Assembly (NCBI GenBank): GCA_022414725.1
Contig: CM039464.1
Location: 25,634,950-25,698,949 of the forward strand
Source of the DNA: Microglena sp. YARC
Taxonomy: Eukaryota; Chlorophyta; Chlorophyceae; Chlamydomonadales; Chlamydomonadaceae
DNA length: 64,000 nucleotides
Reading direction: 5' to 3'
Position numbers and translations under genes: made by a program. The notes under the pieces were generated by a model. That model was given only the letters and a program-made list of their open reading frames with translations. It was not told the origin of the DNA and did no database searches. Positions 13,444 through 21,015 of this stretch are shown here, one piece after another; position 1 is the stretch's first letter, and each line of letters starts with the position of its first letter.

Positions 13444-16161
13444 AGTGACAAGCAGTGTTTGTATACCCAACTAGAGGCGGAGTGGTGAGGAGTTCCTATG
13501 CACTTTCTGTACCTGCCCAAGCCACACCAATCAACGTCAACCTGACCACTGTCCCCCTTCCCTTCCCTTCCCCTCCCCTCACACACACTCTGCCCCCCCC
13601 CCCCCCCTCTCCCTCACTCTGCCACACACACACACGAAGAGTTCCTATGCACCACCTGTAGCTTCCCAAGCCCCCCCCCTTCCCCCCCCCTCAATGCAGT
13701 GTATGCCCACCCAACTGGAGGTATGTGGGAGTGGCGAAGAGTTCAAATGCACTACCTGTACCTGCCCAAGCCACACCAGTCAACCTCAACCTGACCACTG
13801 CCCACCACCACCACCACCACCACCCCACTCCTCAATGCAGTTTGTGTCCACCCAATTATAGGGCACTGGGAGTGGCAAAGAGTCTGCCCCACATGCACCT
13901 TCCCAAGCCACAACAATCAACCCCCTCCTACCTCACTCAGCCCCACATGCACCTGCCCAAGTCACAACAATCAACCCCCTCCTACCTCACTCTGCCCCAC
14001 ATGCACCTGCCCAAGCCACAACAATCAACCCCCTCCTACCTCACTCAGCCCCACATGCACCTGCCCAAGCCACAACAATCAACCCCTCCTACCTCACTCT
14101 GCCCCACATGCACCTGCCCAAGCCACAACAATCAACCCCCTCCTACCTCACTCTGCCCCACATGCACCTGCCCAAGCCACAACAATCAACCCCCTCCTAC
14201 CTCACTCAGCCCCACATGCACCTGCCCAAGCCACAACAATCAACCCCCTCCTACCTCACTCTGCCCCACATGCACCTGCCCAAGCCACAACAATCAACCC
14301 CCTCCTACCTCACTCTGCCCCACATGCACCTGCCCAAGCCACAACAATCAACCCCCTCTTACCTCACTCTGCCCCACATGCACCTGCCCAAGCCACAACA
14401 ATCAACCCCCTCCTCCCTCACTCTGCCCCACATGCACCTGCCCAAGCCACAACAATCAACCCCCTCCTACCTCACTCAGCCCCACATGCACCTGCCCAAG
14501 CCACAACAATCAACCCCTCCTACCTCACTCTGCCCCCCCCCCCCCCTTCTCACCCTTCCCCTCGCCCCCTTCAATGCAGTGTGTGTCCACCCAACTAGAG
14601 GGCACTGGGAGTGGCGAAGAGTTCCTGTGCACGACCTGTAGCCGTGTGGTGCGCAGCAATGAGGTTTACTCTCATGCAGCACTAGAGACTGCCGCAGGAG
14701 GAGCTCCCCCCGCTCTTGAGCCGGCTCCGGGCGACCGCCCTTGGGTATCATCATCCAAGGTATGCATGTTGTGTGTCAACGGTATGTATGTGTGTGTGTG
14801 TCAAAAAAGGTATTCAAATGTTTGTCCCCTTGGGTGTCATCATCCAAGGCATGTATGTTGTGTGTCAAAAAAGCTTTTGAGCTCATTTCTAGAAAATTTG
14901 TGTAATCTTTTTTCTTGTGCCATTCAAGTGTTGGCACCTTCAGTGTCATCATCCAATGTATGTATGTCGTGTGTTAAAAATGTTTGTAAGCTAATTTTCT
15001 AGAAAATTAGCTTTTATTTTTTCTTGTGCCTTAAAAAGGCATTCAAGTGTTGCGCCGATAGGTGTCATCATCTAAGGTATGTATGTTGTGTGTCGAAAAA
15101 AGAATTCAAGTGTTTACGACCTTGGGTATCATCATCCAAGGTCTGTATGTTGTGTATGCATTCAAGTGTCGGTGCCGTTGGGTGTCATCGTTTAAGCTAT
15201 GTATGTTGTGTGTCAAAGGGTTGAAGAGTGAGCCAGCTCCAGGTGACCGCCCGTGGTAAAGGTATCATCCAAGGTATGTATGGTGTTGGTGTTGGTGTTA
15301 CCGTCCAGGGGTAGGCCAAAGAGGCTTAAGGGACTTGCCCAGCCCTGAAAGGAGGGGCTAAAACGAACAAGTCCTAGGCAGCGTCGCAAGCGACGCGTAA
15401 AATTGGCAGAGAGTGTTGGCTATGGAATCGAGCGGATGGAAGCCAGTTAGTTACGAGACTCTTGACTGACGTGTCAGGTTTTGTTTTGGGTCGTCGGTCG
15501 GTCGGTCACACGGACATCAGGGTGACCCTGCCCTGGGGGCTCCTGACCCCCACAAGGGTGGGCGCGGCCAAAAAGCAGCTACGCCCCCCGGACCCCCCAT
15601 AAAGGTACCGAGCGCTTCGTGCCGAGCGCTTCGCGCTCTACAAACGGTGCTACCGCACCGTCCCAGGATGAGCCTGTGGTCGCCACTTGCGGCTACCGAA
15701 TTGCCTTGAAACATTCTGGAAAAAAAATTGGAAAGCACTGATGAACTGAACCTCAATAAACAGCAACATCATCAAGACAAGTCCTATGCAGCGTCGCCTG
15801 CGACGCTAAAAAATGGCAGTGAGTGATCGCGACAGAGCGACATACGGCAACGGAAGCGAGTTAGTTGCGAGACCGTTTGCTGACGTGTCAGGCTTCATCA
15901 CGGTCAGACGGTCGAACAGACAAATGGGTAAACATCAGGGCTCCCGCCCCCCAGAAGGGGGGGCTACACCAAAAACAACATGAGCATGCACAACAACAAA
16001 CAAGAAGAAGAAGGACACCACCACCACCAACAACAACAACAACAGATGGATCAACATCCACTAGTGAGCGTACTGCACCCACTCCCTCGACCCTACACCC
16101 ACCCCAAAACAAGAACAACAACATCAGCACAACAACAAACAAGAAGAACACAGCCCAAAAT

Positions 16162-16210
<49 letters not shown>

Positions 16211-16502
16211 GATGGATCAACATCCACTAGTGAGCGTACTGCACCCACTCCCTCGGCCCTACAACCACCCCAAAACAAGAACAACAACATCAGCACAACA
16301 ACAAACAAGAAGAATACAACCCAAAATAACAACAACAACAACAATAACAACAACAACAGATGGATCAACATCCACTAGTGAGCGTACTGCACCCACTCCC
16401 TCGGCCCTACACCCACCCCAAAACAAGAACAACAACATCAGCACAACAACAAACAAGAAGAAGAACACAACCCAAAATAACAACAACAACAACAACAATA
16501 AC

Positions 16503-16534
<32 letters not shown>

Positions 16535-19500
16535 CAGATGGATCAACATCCACTAGTGAGCGCACTGCACACACTCCATCTGCCCTGCAACCACCCCAAA
16601 ACAAGAACAACACCATCAGCATGAGCAACTGACCCCACCCAACTGACCCCACTCCACCCAAATTACCCCCACTCCACCCACCCTACCACCACCCCTCCGA
16701 CCCCCACTCACCCCCCACTCGGCCCACCCTACCCCACCCCTCCCTACCCCCACTCACCCCCACTCCACCAACTTTATCACCAGGTCGACCAGCTACTCGA
16801 TCTCCTGATCACCATCCGCATTAGGAACACCATCAGCATGACCCCCCCCCACCCCACCCCACCCCACCCCACCCACACACACACACTATTAACCCCCACT
16901 CTGACCCCGCCCACTCCATCACCAGGTCGACCAGCTACTAGAGCTCCTGAACACCATCCGTAGTAGGAACAACGGGACCGTGCCTGGAGGATCTCAAGGC
17001 CGGTCCACAGTACTGGCTGCCAAGTCAAAGACAGACGCACGACTAGCCGGAGCTCTACGTAAGCTGACCCCTGTTCCGGTGAGTGGCATGTCAGCTGTAG
17101 TGATGGAGATAGTAGCAGTTGAACATGATAGATGGGGGTGGTCTGAGTGGTAGGGTGTAGTCTGAGTGATCCCAATCTGGCCGATCGACGGTGCTGTCTG
17201 CCAAGTCAAAGACAGACGCACGACTAGCCGGAGCTCTTCGTAAGCTGACCCCTGTTCTGGTGAGTGGCATGCCAGCTGATCAATTCAAGCACACACTGTG
17301 CTGGTTCACGCAAACACACTAGGGGCTTGTTAACGCAAGCACCCTCTGACACCTGTTCTGGTGAGTGGCATGCCAGCTGATCAATTCAAGCACACACTGT
17401 GCTGGTTCACGCAAACACACTAGGGGCTTGTTAACGCAAGCACCCTCTGACCCCTGTTCTGGTGAGTGGCATGCCAGCTGATCAATTCAAGCACACACTG
17501 TGCTGGTTCACGCAAACACACTAGGGGCTTGTTAACGCAAGCACTCTCTGGCCCCTGTTCCGGTGAGTGGCATGCCAGCTGATCAATTCAAGCACACACT
17601 GTGCTGGTTCACGCAAACACACTAGGGGCTTGTTAACGCAAGCACCCTCTGGCCCCTGTTCCGGTGAGTGGCATGCCAGCTGATCAATTCAAGCACACAC
17701 TGTGCTGGTTCACGCAAACACACTAGGGGCTTGTTAACGCAAGCACCCTCTGGCCCCTGTTCCGGTGAGTGGCATGCCAGCTGATCAATTCAAGCACACA
17801 CTGTGCTGGTTCACGCAAACACACTAGGGGCTTGTTGACGCAAGCACCCTCTGGCCCCTGTTCTGGTGAGTGGCATGCCAGCTGATCAATTCAAGCACAC
17901 ACTGTGCTGGTTCACGCAAACACACTAGGGGCTTGTTAACGCAAGCACCCTCTGGCCCCTGTTCCGGTGAGTGGCATGCCAGCCGTAGCGTTAGAGATAG
18001 TAGCAGCCGAAGGTGATGTAGCTTAAGGTGATGCTGCCGAAGGTGGTGTAGCTGAAGGTGATGTAGCTGGAGGTGATGCTGCCTAAGGTGATGTAGCTGA
18101 AGGTGATGTAGCTTAAGGTGATGCTGCCGAAGGTGATGTAGCTGGAGGTGATGCTGCCTGAGGTGATGTAGCTGAAGGTGATGTAGTTGAAGGTGATGTT
18201 GCCGAAGGTGATGTAGCTGAAGGTGATGTAGCTTGAGGTGATGTAGCCGAAGGTGATGTAGCTGGAGGTGATGCTGCCTAAGGTGATGTAGCTGAAGGTG
18301 ATGCTGCCGAAGGTGATGTAGCTGAAGGTGATGTAGCTGAAGGTGATGTAGCCGAAGGTGGTGTAGCAGAAGGTGATGTAGCTGAAGGTGATGTAGCCGA
18401 AGGTGAGAGTAGCAGCCGGAGGTGATAGTTTGGGTCAATCTGGTGAGTAGGGACCAGCATATCACATGACGTTGACCAAAGGCGAATATGATATCAAATG
18501 ATATCATACAAAGTGCATCATATGATGTTGTATATAAATGGTAACTGTAGCCTAGTCAGACTGCTGGCATTGTATGATATCATATTGCCGTACCCGGCCG
18601 ATAAATGGCGCTGAGTATCCACTTCCATCGCCTCCAGCCACCCTTCAGCCCAACACAACAAAACCCAACTAACACAACCCAACATAACACAGCCCAACCC
18701 TAAACACAACCCAACATAACACAGCCCAACCCTAAACACAGCCCAACACAACACAACCCTAAACACAGCCCAACCCATTATACGGCCCAACCCATTAAAC
18801 AGCACAACACAACACAACCCTAAACACAGCCCACCCCATAACACAGCCCAACACCATACACACTCCTGCAGTGTGGAGGCTGTTTTGACAGGGATTGCCT
18901 AAACCCTAAAACCTAGACCACAGCTCAACACCATACAAAATCCTGCTGTGTGGAGGCTGTTTTGCCAGGGATGGCACCCGCCCCGAGAAGGTCATCGTCT
19001 TTAGCCAATGGACTGATGTACCCAACAACAAACCCGACTGCACACCCGACTGCACACCCAACAACACACCCAACAACACACCCAACAACACACCCAACAG
19101 CACACCCAACAACACACCCAACAACACACCCAACAACACACCCAACAACACACCCAACAACACACCCAACAACACACCCAACAACACACCCAACAACACA
19201 CCTAACAACACACCCAACAACACACCCAACAACACACCCAACAACACACCCAACAACACACCCAACGCACACACCCAACAACACACCCAACAACACACCC
19301 AACGCACACACCCAACAACACACCCAACGCACACACCCAACAACACACCCAACAACACACCCAACAACACACCCAACAACAGACCCAACAACACACCCAA
19401 CAGCACACCCAACAACACACCCAACAACACACCCAACAACACACCCAATTGACCCAACGCACCCAACGCACACACCCCTGCAGTGTAAAGGCTCTTTTGC

Positions 19501-20766
19501 CAGGGATGGCACCCGCCCCGAGAAGGTCATCGTCTTTAGCCAATGGACTGGGATGTTAGATCTGCTAGAGATTCCACTGAAGAAGCTGAAGTATGGCTTC
19601 CGGCGACTAGACGGTACCATGACGGTGCCTGCCCGTGAGAACTCAATTGGTGACTTTGAAGACAAGCCTGATGTGATGATTCTGCTGGTATCGCTCAAGG
19701 TGGGTGAGGTGGTAGTTGGTGTGGTAGTAGTTATATCTGTCGCACTGCAAATTAGGGGGATCTGTGGCACCCCACCCCTACAGCACCCTTCCCGCCCATA
19801 AAGTATCCTTAAAAGTTCCCAAAAGGGCTGCCGGCAACTAGATGGTACCATGACGGTGCCTGCCTGTGAAAAGTCAATCAGTGACTTTGAAGACGAGCCT
19901 GATGTGATGATTCTGCTGGTCTCGCTCAAGGTGGGTGAGGTGGTAGTTAAATCTGACGCATTGCAAATTGGGGGAATCTGCAGCACCCTTTTGTTTACCC
20001 AAACGGCACCCTGCCCATTCATAAAGCACCCTTAAAAGCCCAATGAAAGGGATTCTGGCAACTAGACGGTACCATGACGGTGCATGCCTGTAAGAAGATA
20101 ATCAGTAACTTTGAAGACAAGCCTGATGTGATGATTCTGATGGTCTCACTCAAGGTGAGTGAGGTGTTAGTAGTATCAATGATTCTGCCGGTATCACTCA
20201 AGGTGGGTGTGGTGGTGGTTATATCTGTCGCACTGAAAATTTGGGGGGTCTTAAGCACCCCATTGTTTACCCCTACGGCACCCTTCCCACCCATAATGCA
20301 CCCTAAGAAGCCCCCAAAAGGGCTTCCGTGGCCAACCATGTGGTGCTCATAGCCCTGTGGTAAAACCCAACTTCATCCCACCACATCCACCACACCATGC
20401 ACCGCACCACAACACAACATTCCATCCCATCACACTCAACCAAACCCAACCCCCTACACAATATCCCTACAGGCTGCTGCGTTGGGTGTCAACCTGACAG
20501 TGGCCAACCATGTGGTGCTCATGGACTTGTGGTGGAACCCAACAATAGAGGAGCAGGCCATTGACAGGGCTCACCGCATCGGCCAGACACGCACAGTGCA
20601 CGTAACCCGCATCTGCATCAAGAACTCTGTAGAGGACCGGATTCTGGAGCTGCAGGAGCGCAAGCGGAAGGTGGTGGCGTCGGTGTTGAATGAGGCAGGG
20701 CGGGGAGGATCTCAGGGAGGCAACAAGCTCACGATGGACGATCTGCGCTTCTTGTTTGGGTCATAG
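1643..20766 (+). CDS. SNF2-family ATPase/helicase with internal RING finger (Rad5/Rad16-like, CHR28-like), 5' partial, at least 10 exons
   Basis: Joining the exons listed below gives the C-terminal two thirds of a Swi2/Snf2 ATPase. In order it has motif Ia (GTLVVCPTSVL), motif II as DEAQ, motif III (LSGTPIQN), a linker, a C3HC4 RING finger, motif IV (KVIVFSQWTGMLDLL), motif V (AAALGVNLT) and motif VI (QAIDRAHRIGQTR), ending FLFGS-stop. A RING between the helicase lobes is the hallmark of the Rad5/Rad16 group. Family members act in the nucleus as DNA translocases or remodellers, often with E3 ubiquitin or SUMO-linked roles; a role in this organism is inference. Walker A (motif I) must lie upstream of base 1. 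Most exon phases fit (E2/E3 and E3/E4 split codons; E1/E2 and E4/E5 are phase 0). The E5 donor is uncertain because its edge is repeated in tandem. Introns are unusually full of copies of exon edges. Confidence 0.9.
1867..2385 (+). repeat. Start of intron 1 with one decoy of the E1 donor edge
   Basis: Bases 2016-2045 repeat the last ~28 bases of E1 (atgcccctgcgaaagaaaat, then ctgcag) and end in a donor-like gtggg. The stretch from about 2200 is CCAAACC/CCCTAC-rich low-complexity DNA. No coding sequence is seen. Confidence 0.7.
2386..5038 (+). repeat. Array C: ~27 decoy copies of the E2 acceptor edge
   Basis: Each unit starts ctgcag|gtcatgatcaagaa and carries the first 25-50 bases of E2, followed by a CCAACC-rich linker. 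From 3479 to about 4380 the unit is a near-exact 72 bp (24 codons) and open in frame. Variants gatcaagcaac, gatcaagaaac and ggtaaagaaac alternate, giving a 216-bp higher-order repeat. The long open frames here come from the repeat, not from a separate gene. Confidence 0.88.
5039..5187 (+). CDS. SNF2 gene exon E2 (acidic linker before motif II)
   Basis: The acceptor is aactgcag and the donor is gtgcgtg. The exon encodes VMIKKQGSSKAP..., an acidic run YDDEDEK, a basic Gly-rich stretch and ...YGIKWHR. The WHR leads directly into the VI(I/L)DEAQ of exon E3, as in other SNF2 ATPases. It ends with two bases of the Arg codon, completed by the first base of E3. The first 25-40 bases of the exon are repeated about 27 times in the preceding intron. 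Confidence 0.85.
5188..6003 (+). repeat. Intron 2, 5' part: G runs, AACACA repeats, CCACCTCGACC minisatellite, 380-bp duplication
   Basis: G runs at 5206-5228, 5247-5263 and 5282-5308 are separated by a unit containing gtaaga and aaggggactcgag, itself donor-like. Then come AACACAACCTAGC repeats (5340-5420) and a CTCGACCCCACCT minisatellite (5460-5700). A block with ctactggccatctactgcg occurs at about 5402-5490 and again at 5782-5870. No gene is seen. Confidence 0.75.
6004..7011 (+). repeat. Array D: 12 decoy copies of the E3 acceptor edge, joined by CCCTAAA repeats
   Basis: Copies start near 6005, 6077, 6164, 6243, 6330, 6410, 6482, 6562, 6662, 6748, 6828 and 6908, before the real exon at 7012. 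Each has gcag|ggtgatcctagacgagg and runs to caccttggcta (coding VILDEAQSIKNPRTLA). Linkers are CCCTAAA repeats, the plant-type telomere motif, ending ctaaaccgcag. A CTAAA supplied a few bases before AG resembles a branch site. Confidence 0.9.
7012..7170 (+). CDS. SNF2 gene exon E3 (motifs II and III)
   Basis: Encodes VILDEAQSIKNPRT (motif II, Walker B as DEAQ) and CLSGTPIQNSVDDLYSYF (motif III). The acceptor is ctaaaccgcag and the donor gtgggac. This is the only copy that continues past LA into AAHAAWSLSA; the 12 upstream copies stop after the first ~50 bases. The first copy at 6005 reads VIIDEAQ and has a good pyrimidine-rich acceptor (cctccccag), so it may preserve the ancestral acceptor. 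Confidence 0.9.
7171..8541 (+). repeat. Intron 3: G runs, decoys of the E3 end and the E4 start
   Basis: A G run of 25 (7182-7206) begins 11 bases past the donor; a GGTGGGGG block lies at 7347-7383. A TTTGGTTTGATTTTTCATGA tandem lies at 7480-7600. Bases 7703-7765 copy the 3' end of E3 (DLFSYFKILRYT). (TA)n tracts lie at 7790-7810 and 8035-8050. Bases 8087-8110 copy the E4 start after a good acceptor (ctctgcag). Bases 8155-8445 carry aggacgcaac repeats, partly palindromic. Confidence 0.75.
8542..8740 (+). CDS. SNF2 gene exon E4 (lobe 1 end)
   Basis: Encodes PYSEAHSFKELLKDKI... through LLRRTKQTMIKGEPVVKLPPK to QKQFSL. The LRRTK block with the following LPPK is the conserved end of the SNF2_N region. 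The acceptor is ccgccctgcag and the donor gtaggttt. A 22-base copy of its 5' edge lies at about 8087 and a 112-base copy of its 3' half with donor at 9061-9172. Confidence 0.88.
8741..10333 (+). repeat. Intron 4, 5' part: G run, 112-base E4 duplicate, foldback transposon
   Basis: A G run of 33 (8772-8804) lies 31 bases past the donor. At 9061-9172 is a near-perfect copy of the last 112 bases of E4 with its donor gtaggttt and another G run (9202-9229). A decayed E4 fragment (cgtcgaaccaagcag, gccccctagggatcagga) lies at about 10055-10140. A foldback element occupies 9680-10014. CA-rich DNA follows. Confidence 0.8.
9680..10014. mobile_element. Foldback/MITE-like element with long terminal inverted repeats
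   Basis: The left end GTGTGACCGAGGTCC and the right end (reverse complement GTGTGACCCAGGTCC) continue as diverged inverted repeats for at least 57 bp (9678-9735 against 9959-10016). Further inward, gcgcatcgcaatcgg pairs with ccgttgcgatgtgcg-like DNA. Both ends are flanked by TA, compatible with a Tc1/mariner-type duplication. An outer 30-bp inverted pair (9276-9307 and 10015-10044) surrounds it. No transposase frame is present. Confidence 0.65.
10334..11712 (+). repeat. Array F: ~9 decoy copies of the E5 acceptor edge with CA-rich linkers
   Basis: Copies of agggtgagatggaattctac and the next ~45 exon bases (EMEFYGQLQAEGLAVLK) start near 10334, 10697, 10826, 10869, 11071, 11198, 11327, 11448 and 11583, before the true exon at 11713. 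They are separated by (CACACA/CATTCA)n and by a linker cctacatgctcaccctcacc ending ttttag or tgacag. Two copies (10826, 10869) are truncated. Confidence 0.88.
11713..11886 (+). CDS. SNF2 gene exon E5 (3' border uncertain)
   Basis: Encodes GEMEFYGQLQAEGLAVLKENEG...YQLLKLRQACNHPWLVKNLG, the conserved LRQACNHP block between the lobes. The 5' border (acceptor cttgacag) is firm: it is the last of about ten copies of this edge. The 3' border is unclear. The phase of E6 asks for one carried base, which fits a donor after AAAACAG, but the copy contiguous with E5 has lost the GT there, while later 122-bp copies keep it (AACAG|GTCAGC). The given end is approximate. Confidence 0.7.
11800..13060 (+). repeat. 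Array G: 122-bp tandem repeats spanning exon E5 sequence and its donor
   Basis: The unit runs from ctgctgtatcaactgttgaa through CHPWLVKNLGFQRFNGKTG to a donor-like aacaggtcagc and a linker tgtaatggtactgttgatag. At least five copies are nearly identical (11923-12430) at exactly 122 bp; later ones (12540-13060) diverge and gain insertions. Because 122 is not a multiple of three and each unit ends in TGA, the array cannot be read as one exon. Confidence 0.9.
13105..13268 (+). CDS. SNF2 gene exon E6 (RING finger, first half)
   Basis: After the acceptor ccccttcag the exon gives KPTAAEVTSAKKLPPGTRTQ, then CPVC..., CGHIYCKQ before the donor gtaggg. CPVC-x11-CGHIYC supplies the first five zinc ligands of a C3HC4 RING. 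The RING is completed across the intron by E7. Confidence 0.88.
13269..14579 (+). repeat. Intron 6: (GA)n, G34 run and array H of RING-exon fragments
   Basis: (GA)n lies at 13287-13333 and a G run at 13408-13441. From about 13470 to 13860 three large diverged copies of E7 5' sequence occur (cccaactagag, gaagagttcctatgcac). From 13880 to 14535 about 12 copies of a ~54-bp unit ccccacatgcacctgcccaa plus gccacaacaatcaaccccct follow; the ccacatgcacctg core resembles the E7 block coding LCTTCS. The long open frame across it is a by-product. Confidence 0.8.
14580..14759 (+). CDS. SNF2 gene exon E7 (RING finger, second half)
   Basis: Begins TGTGTG after caatgcag, encoding the next RING cysteine (CVSTQLEG...) and then FLCTTCSRVV, the last C-x2-C pair. 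It ends ...PGDRPWVSSSK before the donor gtatgc. Fragments of the exon start and of the CTTC block are repeated in the preceding intron, and its last ~25 bases are repeated in the following intron. Confidence 0.85.
14760..15290 (+). repeat. Array I: copies of the E7 donor edge
   Basis: About seven diverged copies of ttgggtatcatcatccaagg, the donor tatgtatgttgtgtgtca and an A run occur, at about 14760, 14830, 14940, 15060, 15120, 15178 and 15245. Here the duplicated junction is a donor, not an acceptor. The copy near 15225 extends further back into the exon (ccagctccaggtgaccgccc). Confidence 0.85.
15291..15974. repeat. Dispersed repeat pair in intron 7
   Basis: A block with ccaggggtaggccaaagagg and gacttgcccag starts at 15306 and recurs at 54970. 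A second block (gcagcgtcgcaagcgacg, gttagttacgagactc, tgacgtgtcagg, catcagggtgaccc) spans about 15375-15560 and recurs at 15785-15965 (diverged). Between them lie GAGCGCTTCG hairpins and aaagcactgatgaactgaac, which also recurs near 55038. It looks like a small non-autonomous element; no ORF supports a class. Confidence 0.55.
15975..16925 (+). repeat. (AAC)n minisatellite and decoy of the E8 acceptor edge
   Basis: Four copies of a ~150-bp unit (gatggatcaacatccactag, tgagcgtactgcacccactc, then AAC runs) span 15980-16620. CCCCACTCCACCC-rich DNA follows. At 16785-16832 the E8 start (ag|gtcgaccagctactcgatct) is copied before the true exon at 16926. Confidence 0.8.
16926..17078 (+). CDS. SNF2 gene exon E8 (linker to lobe 2)
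   Basis: The acceptor is catcaccag and the donor gtgagtgg. Encodes VDQLLELLNTIRSRNNG... and SKTDARLAGALRKLTPVP, a helical linker seen between RING and motif IV in the family (SSKI..LL..L). A 48-base decoy of its start lies at 16785, and a decoy of its end with donor at 17187-17261. Confidence 0.8.
17079..17995 (+). repeat. Array K: ~101-bp repeats of the E8 donor edge
   Basis: A 75-base copy of the E8 3' end with donor (17187-17261) is followed by seven ~101-bp units. Each contains ctctggcccctgttccg|gtgagtggcatgcc and the intron part gatcaattcaagcacacact. Every unit carries a strong donor (GTGAGT). Confidence 0.9.
17996..18447 (+). repeat. 15-bp minisatellite in intron 8
   Basis: About 28 copies of ggtgatgtagctgaa (variants gctgccga, gcttaa) span 18005-18415. 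No gene is seen. Confidence 0.85.
18448..18596. mobile_element. MITE copy 1 (TAGGGA...TTGCCG family)
   Basis: Starts tagggaccagcat and ends catattgccgtaccc, imperfect inverted ends. Inside are cctagtcagactg and palindromic atgatatcat runs. Related copies lie at 21252-21410 and 55769-55955. It has no coding capacity and sits inside intron 8. Confidence 0.65.
18597..19483 (+). repeat. Intron 8, 3' part: CCCAACACAA DNA, two E9 acceptor decoys, 12-bp (CCCAACAACACA)n
   Basis: AACACAGCCCAACCC repeats lie at 18650-18850. E9-start decoys occur at about 18868 (ctgcag|tgtggaggctgttttg) and at 18943-19014, the latter copying the first ~70 exon bases through cgtctttagccaatggactg. A 12-bp acccaacaacac satellite (19020-19480) then leads into the real acceptor. 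Confidence 0.88.
19484..19699 (+). CDS. SNF2 gene exon E9 (motif IV and beginning of motif V)
   Basis: The acceptor is cccctgcag and the donor gtgggtgagg. Encodes CKGSFARDGTRPEKVIVFSQW (motif IV), LLEIPLKKLKYGFRRLDGTM and MILLVSLK, which joins AAALGVNLT of E10 to form motif V. Two further copies of the 3' ~103 bases, each with its own donor, follow at 19826-19930 and 20052-20154. Confidence 0.9.
19700..20472 (+). repeat. Intron 9: two duplicates of the E9 3' part and one E10 decoy
   Basis: Copies of cggcgactagacggtaccat through ctggtctcgctcaag with donors (gtgggt, gtgagt) lie at 19826-19930 and 20052-20154. They encode the same LDGTM...ILLVSLK as E9 with substitutions (for example MVSLK in the last). 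Bases 20324-20350 copy E10 internal sequence (gtggccaaccatgtggtgct). The unit is ~226 bp. Confidence 0.88.
20473..20766 (+). CDS. SNF2 gene exon E10 (motifs V-VI, C-terminus)
   Basis: The acceptor is tccctacag. Encodes AAALGVNLTVANHVVLMDLWWNP, then QAIDRAHRIGQTR (motif VI with the arginine finger region), EDRILELQERKRK and the end LTMDDLRFLFGS followed by TAG. WWNP, HRIGQ and LRFLF are conserved ends of SNF2 proteins, so the C-terminus is complete. Confidence 0.93.
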   Translation, partial: AAALGVNLTVANHVVLMDLWWNPTIEEQAIDRAHRIGQTRTVHVTRICIKNSVEDRILELQERKRKVVASVLNEAGRGGSQGGNKLTMDDLRFLFGS

Positions 20767-21015
20767 TACTACGTGGTTACTAACCCATACTTCATGGGTC
20801 ATAGTACTACGTGGTTACTAACCCATACTTCATGGGTCATAGTACTATGTGGTTACTAACCCATACTTAATGGGTCATAGCTCTATGTGGTTACTAACCC
20901 ATACTTAACAGGTCATAGTACTACGTGGTTACTAACCCATACTAAGTGGGTCAGGGTACTGCATGGTACTGAATCACAATGGATGATCTGCGTTTCTTGT
21001 TTGGGTCATAGTATG
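20754..21015 (+). repeat. Tandem copies of the gene's last codons and stop
   Basis: Five copies of ~37 bp containing tgggtcatagtactacgtgg plus ttactaacccatactt follow the stop codon. At 20972-21012 the E10 end (atggatgatctgcgtttctt, gtttgggtcatag) is copied again. The exon-edge duplication therefore also affects the translation-end border, where no splice site exists. Confidence 0.85.

Noticed and set aside
13725..15002. 425-codon open frame (HMHLPKPQQSTPSYLT repeats)
   Set aside because: It arises from the 54-bp array and runs through E7 only at its end; it contradicts the exon structure of the SNF2 gene as a separate gene.
18925..20022. 365-codon minus-strand frame (VGCVVGCV repeats)
   Set aside because: Antisense of the 12-bp satellite and exon E9.
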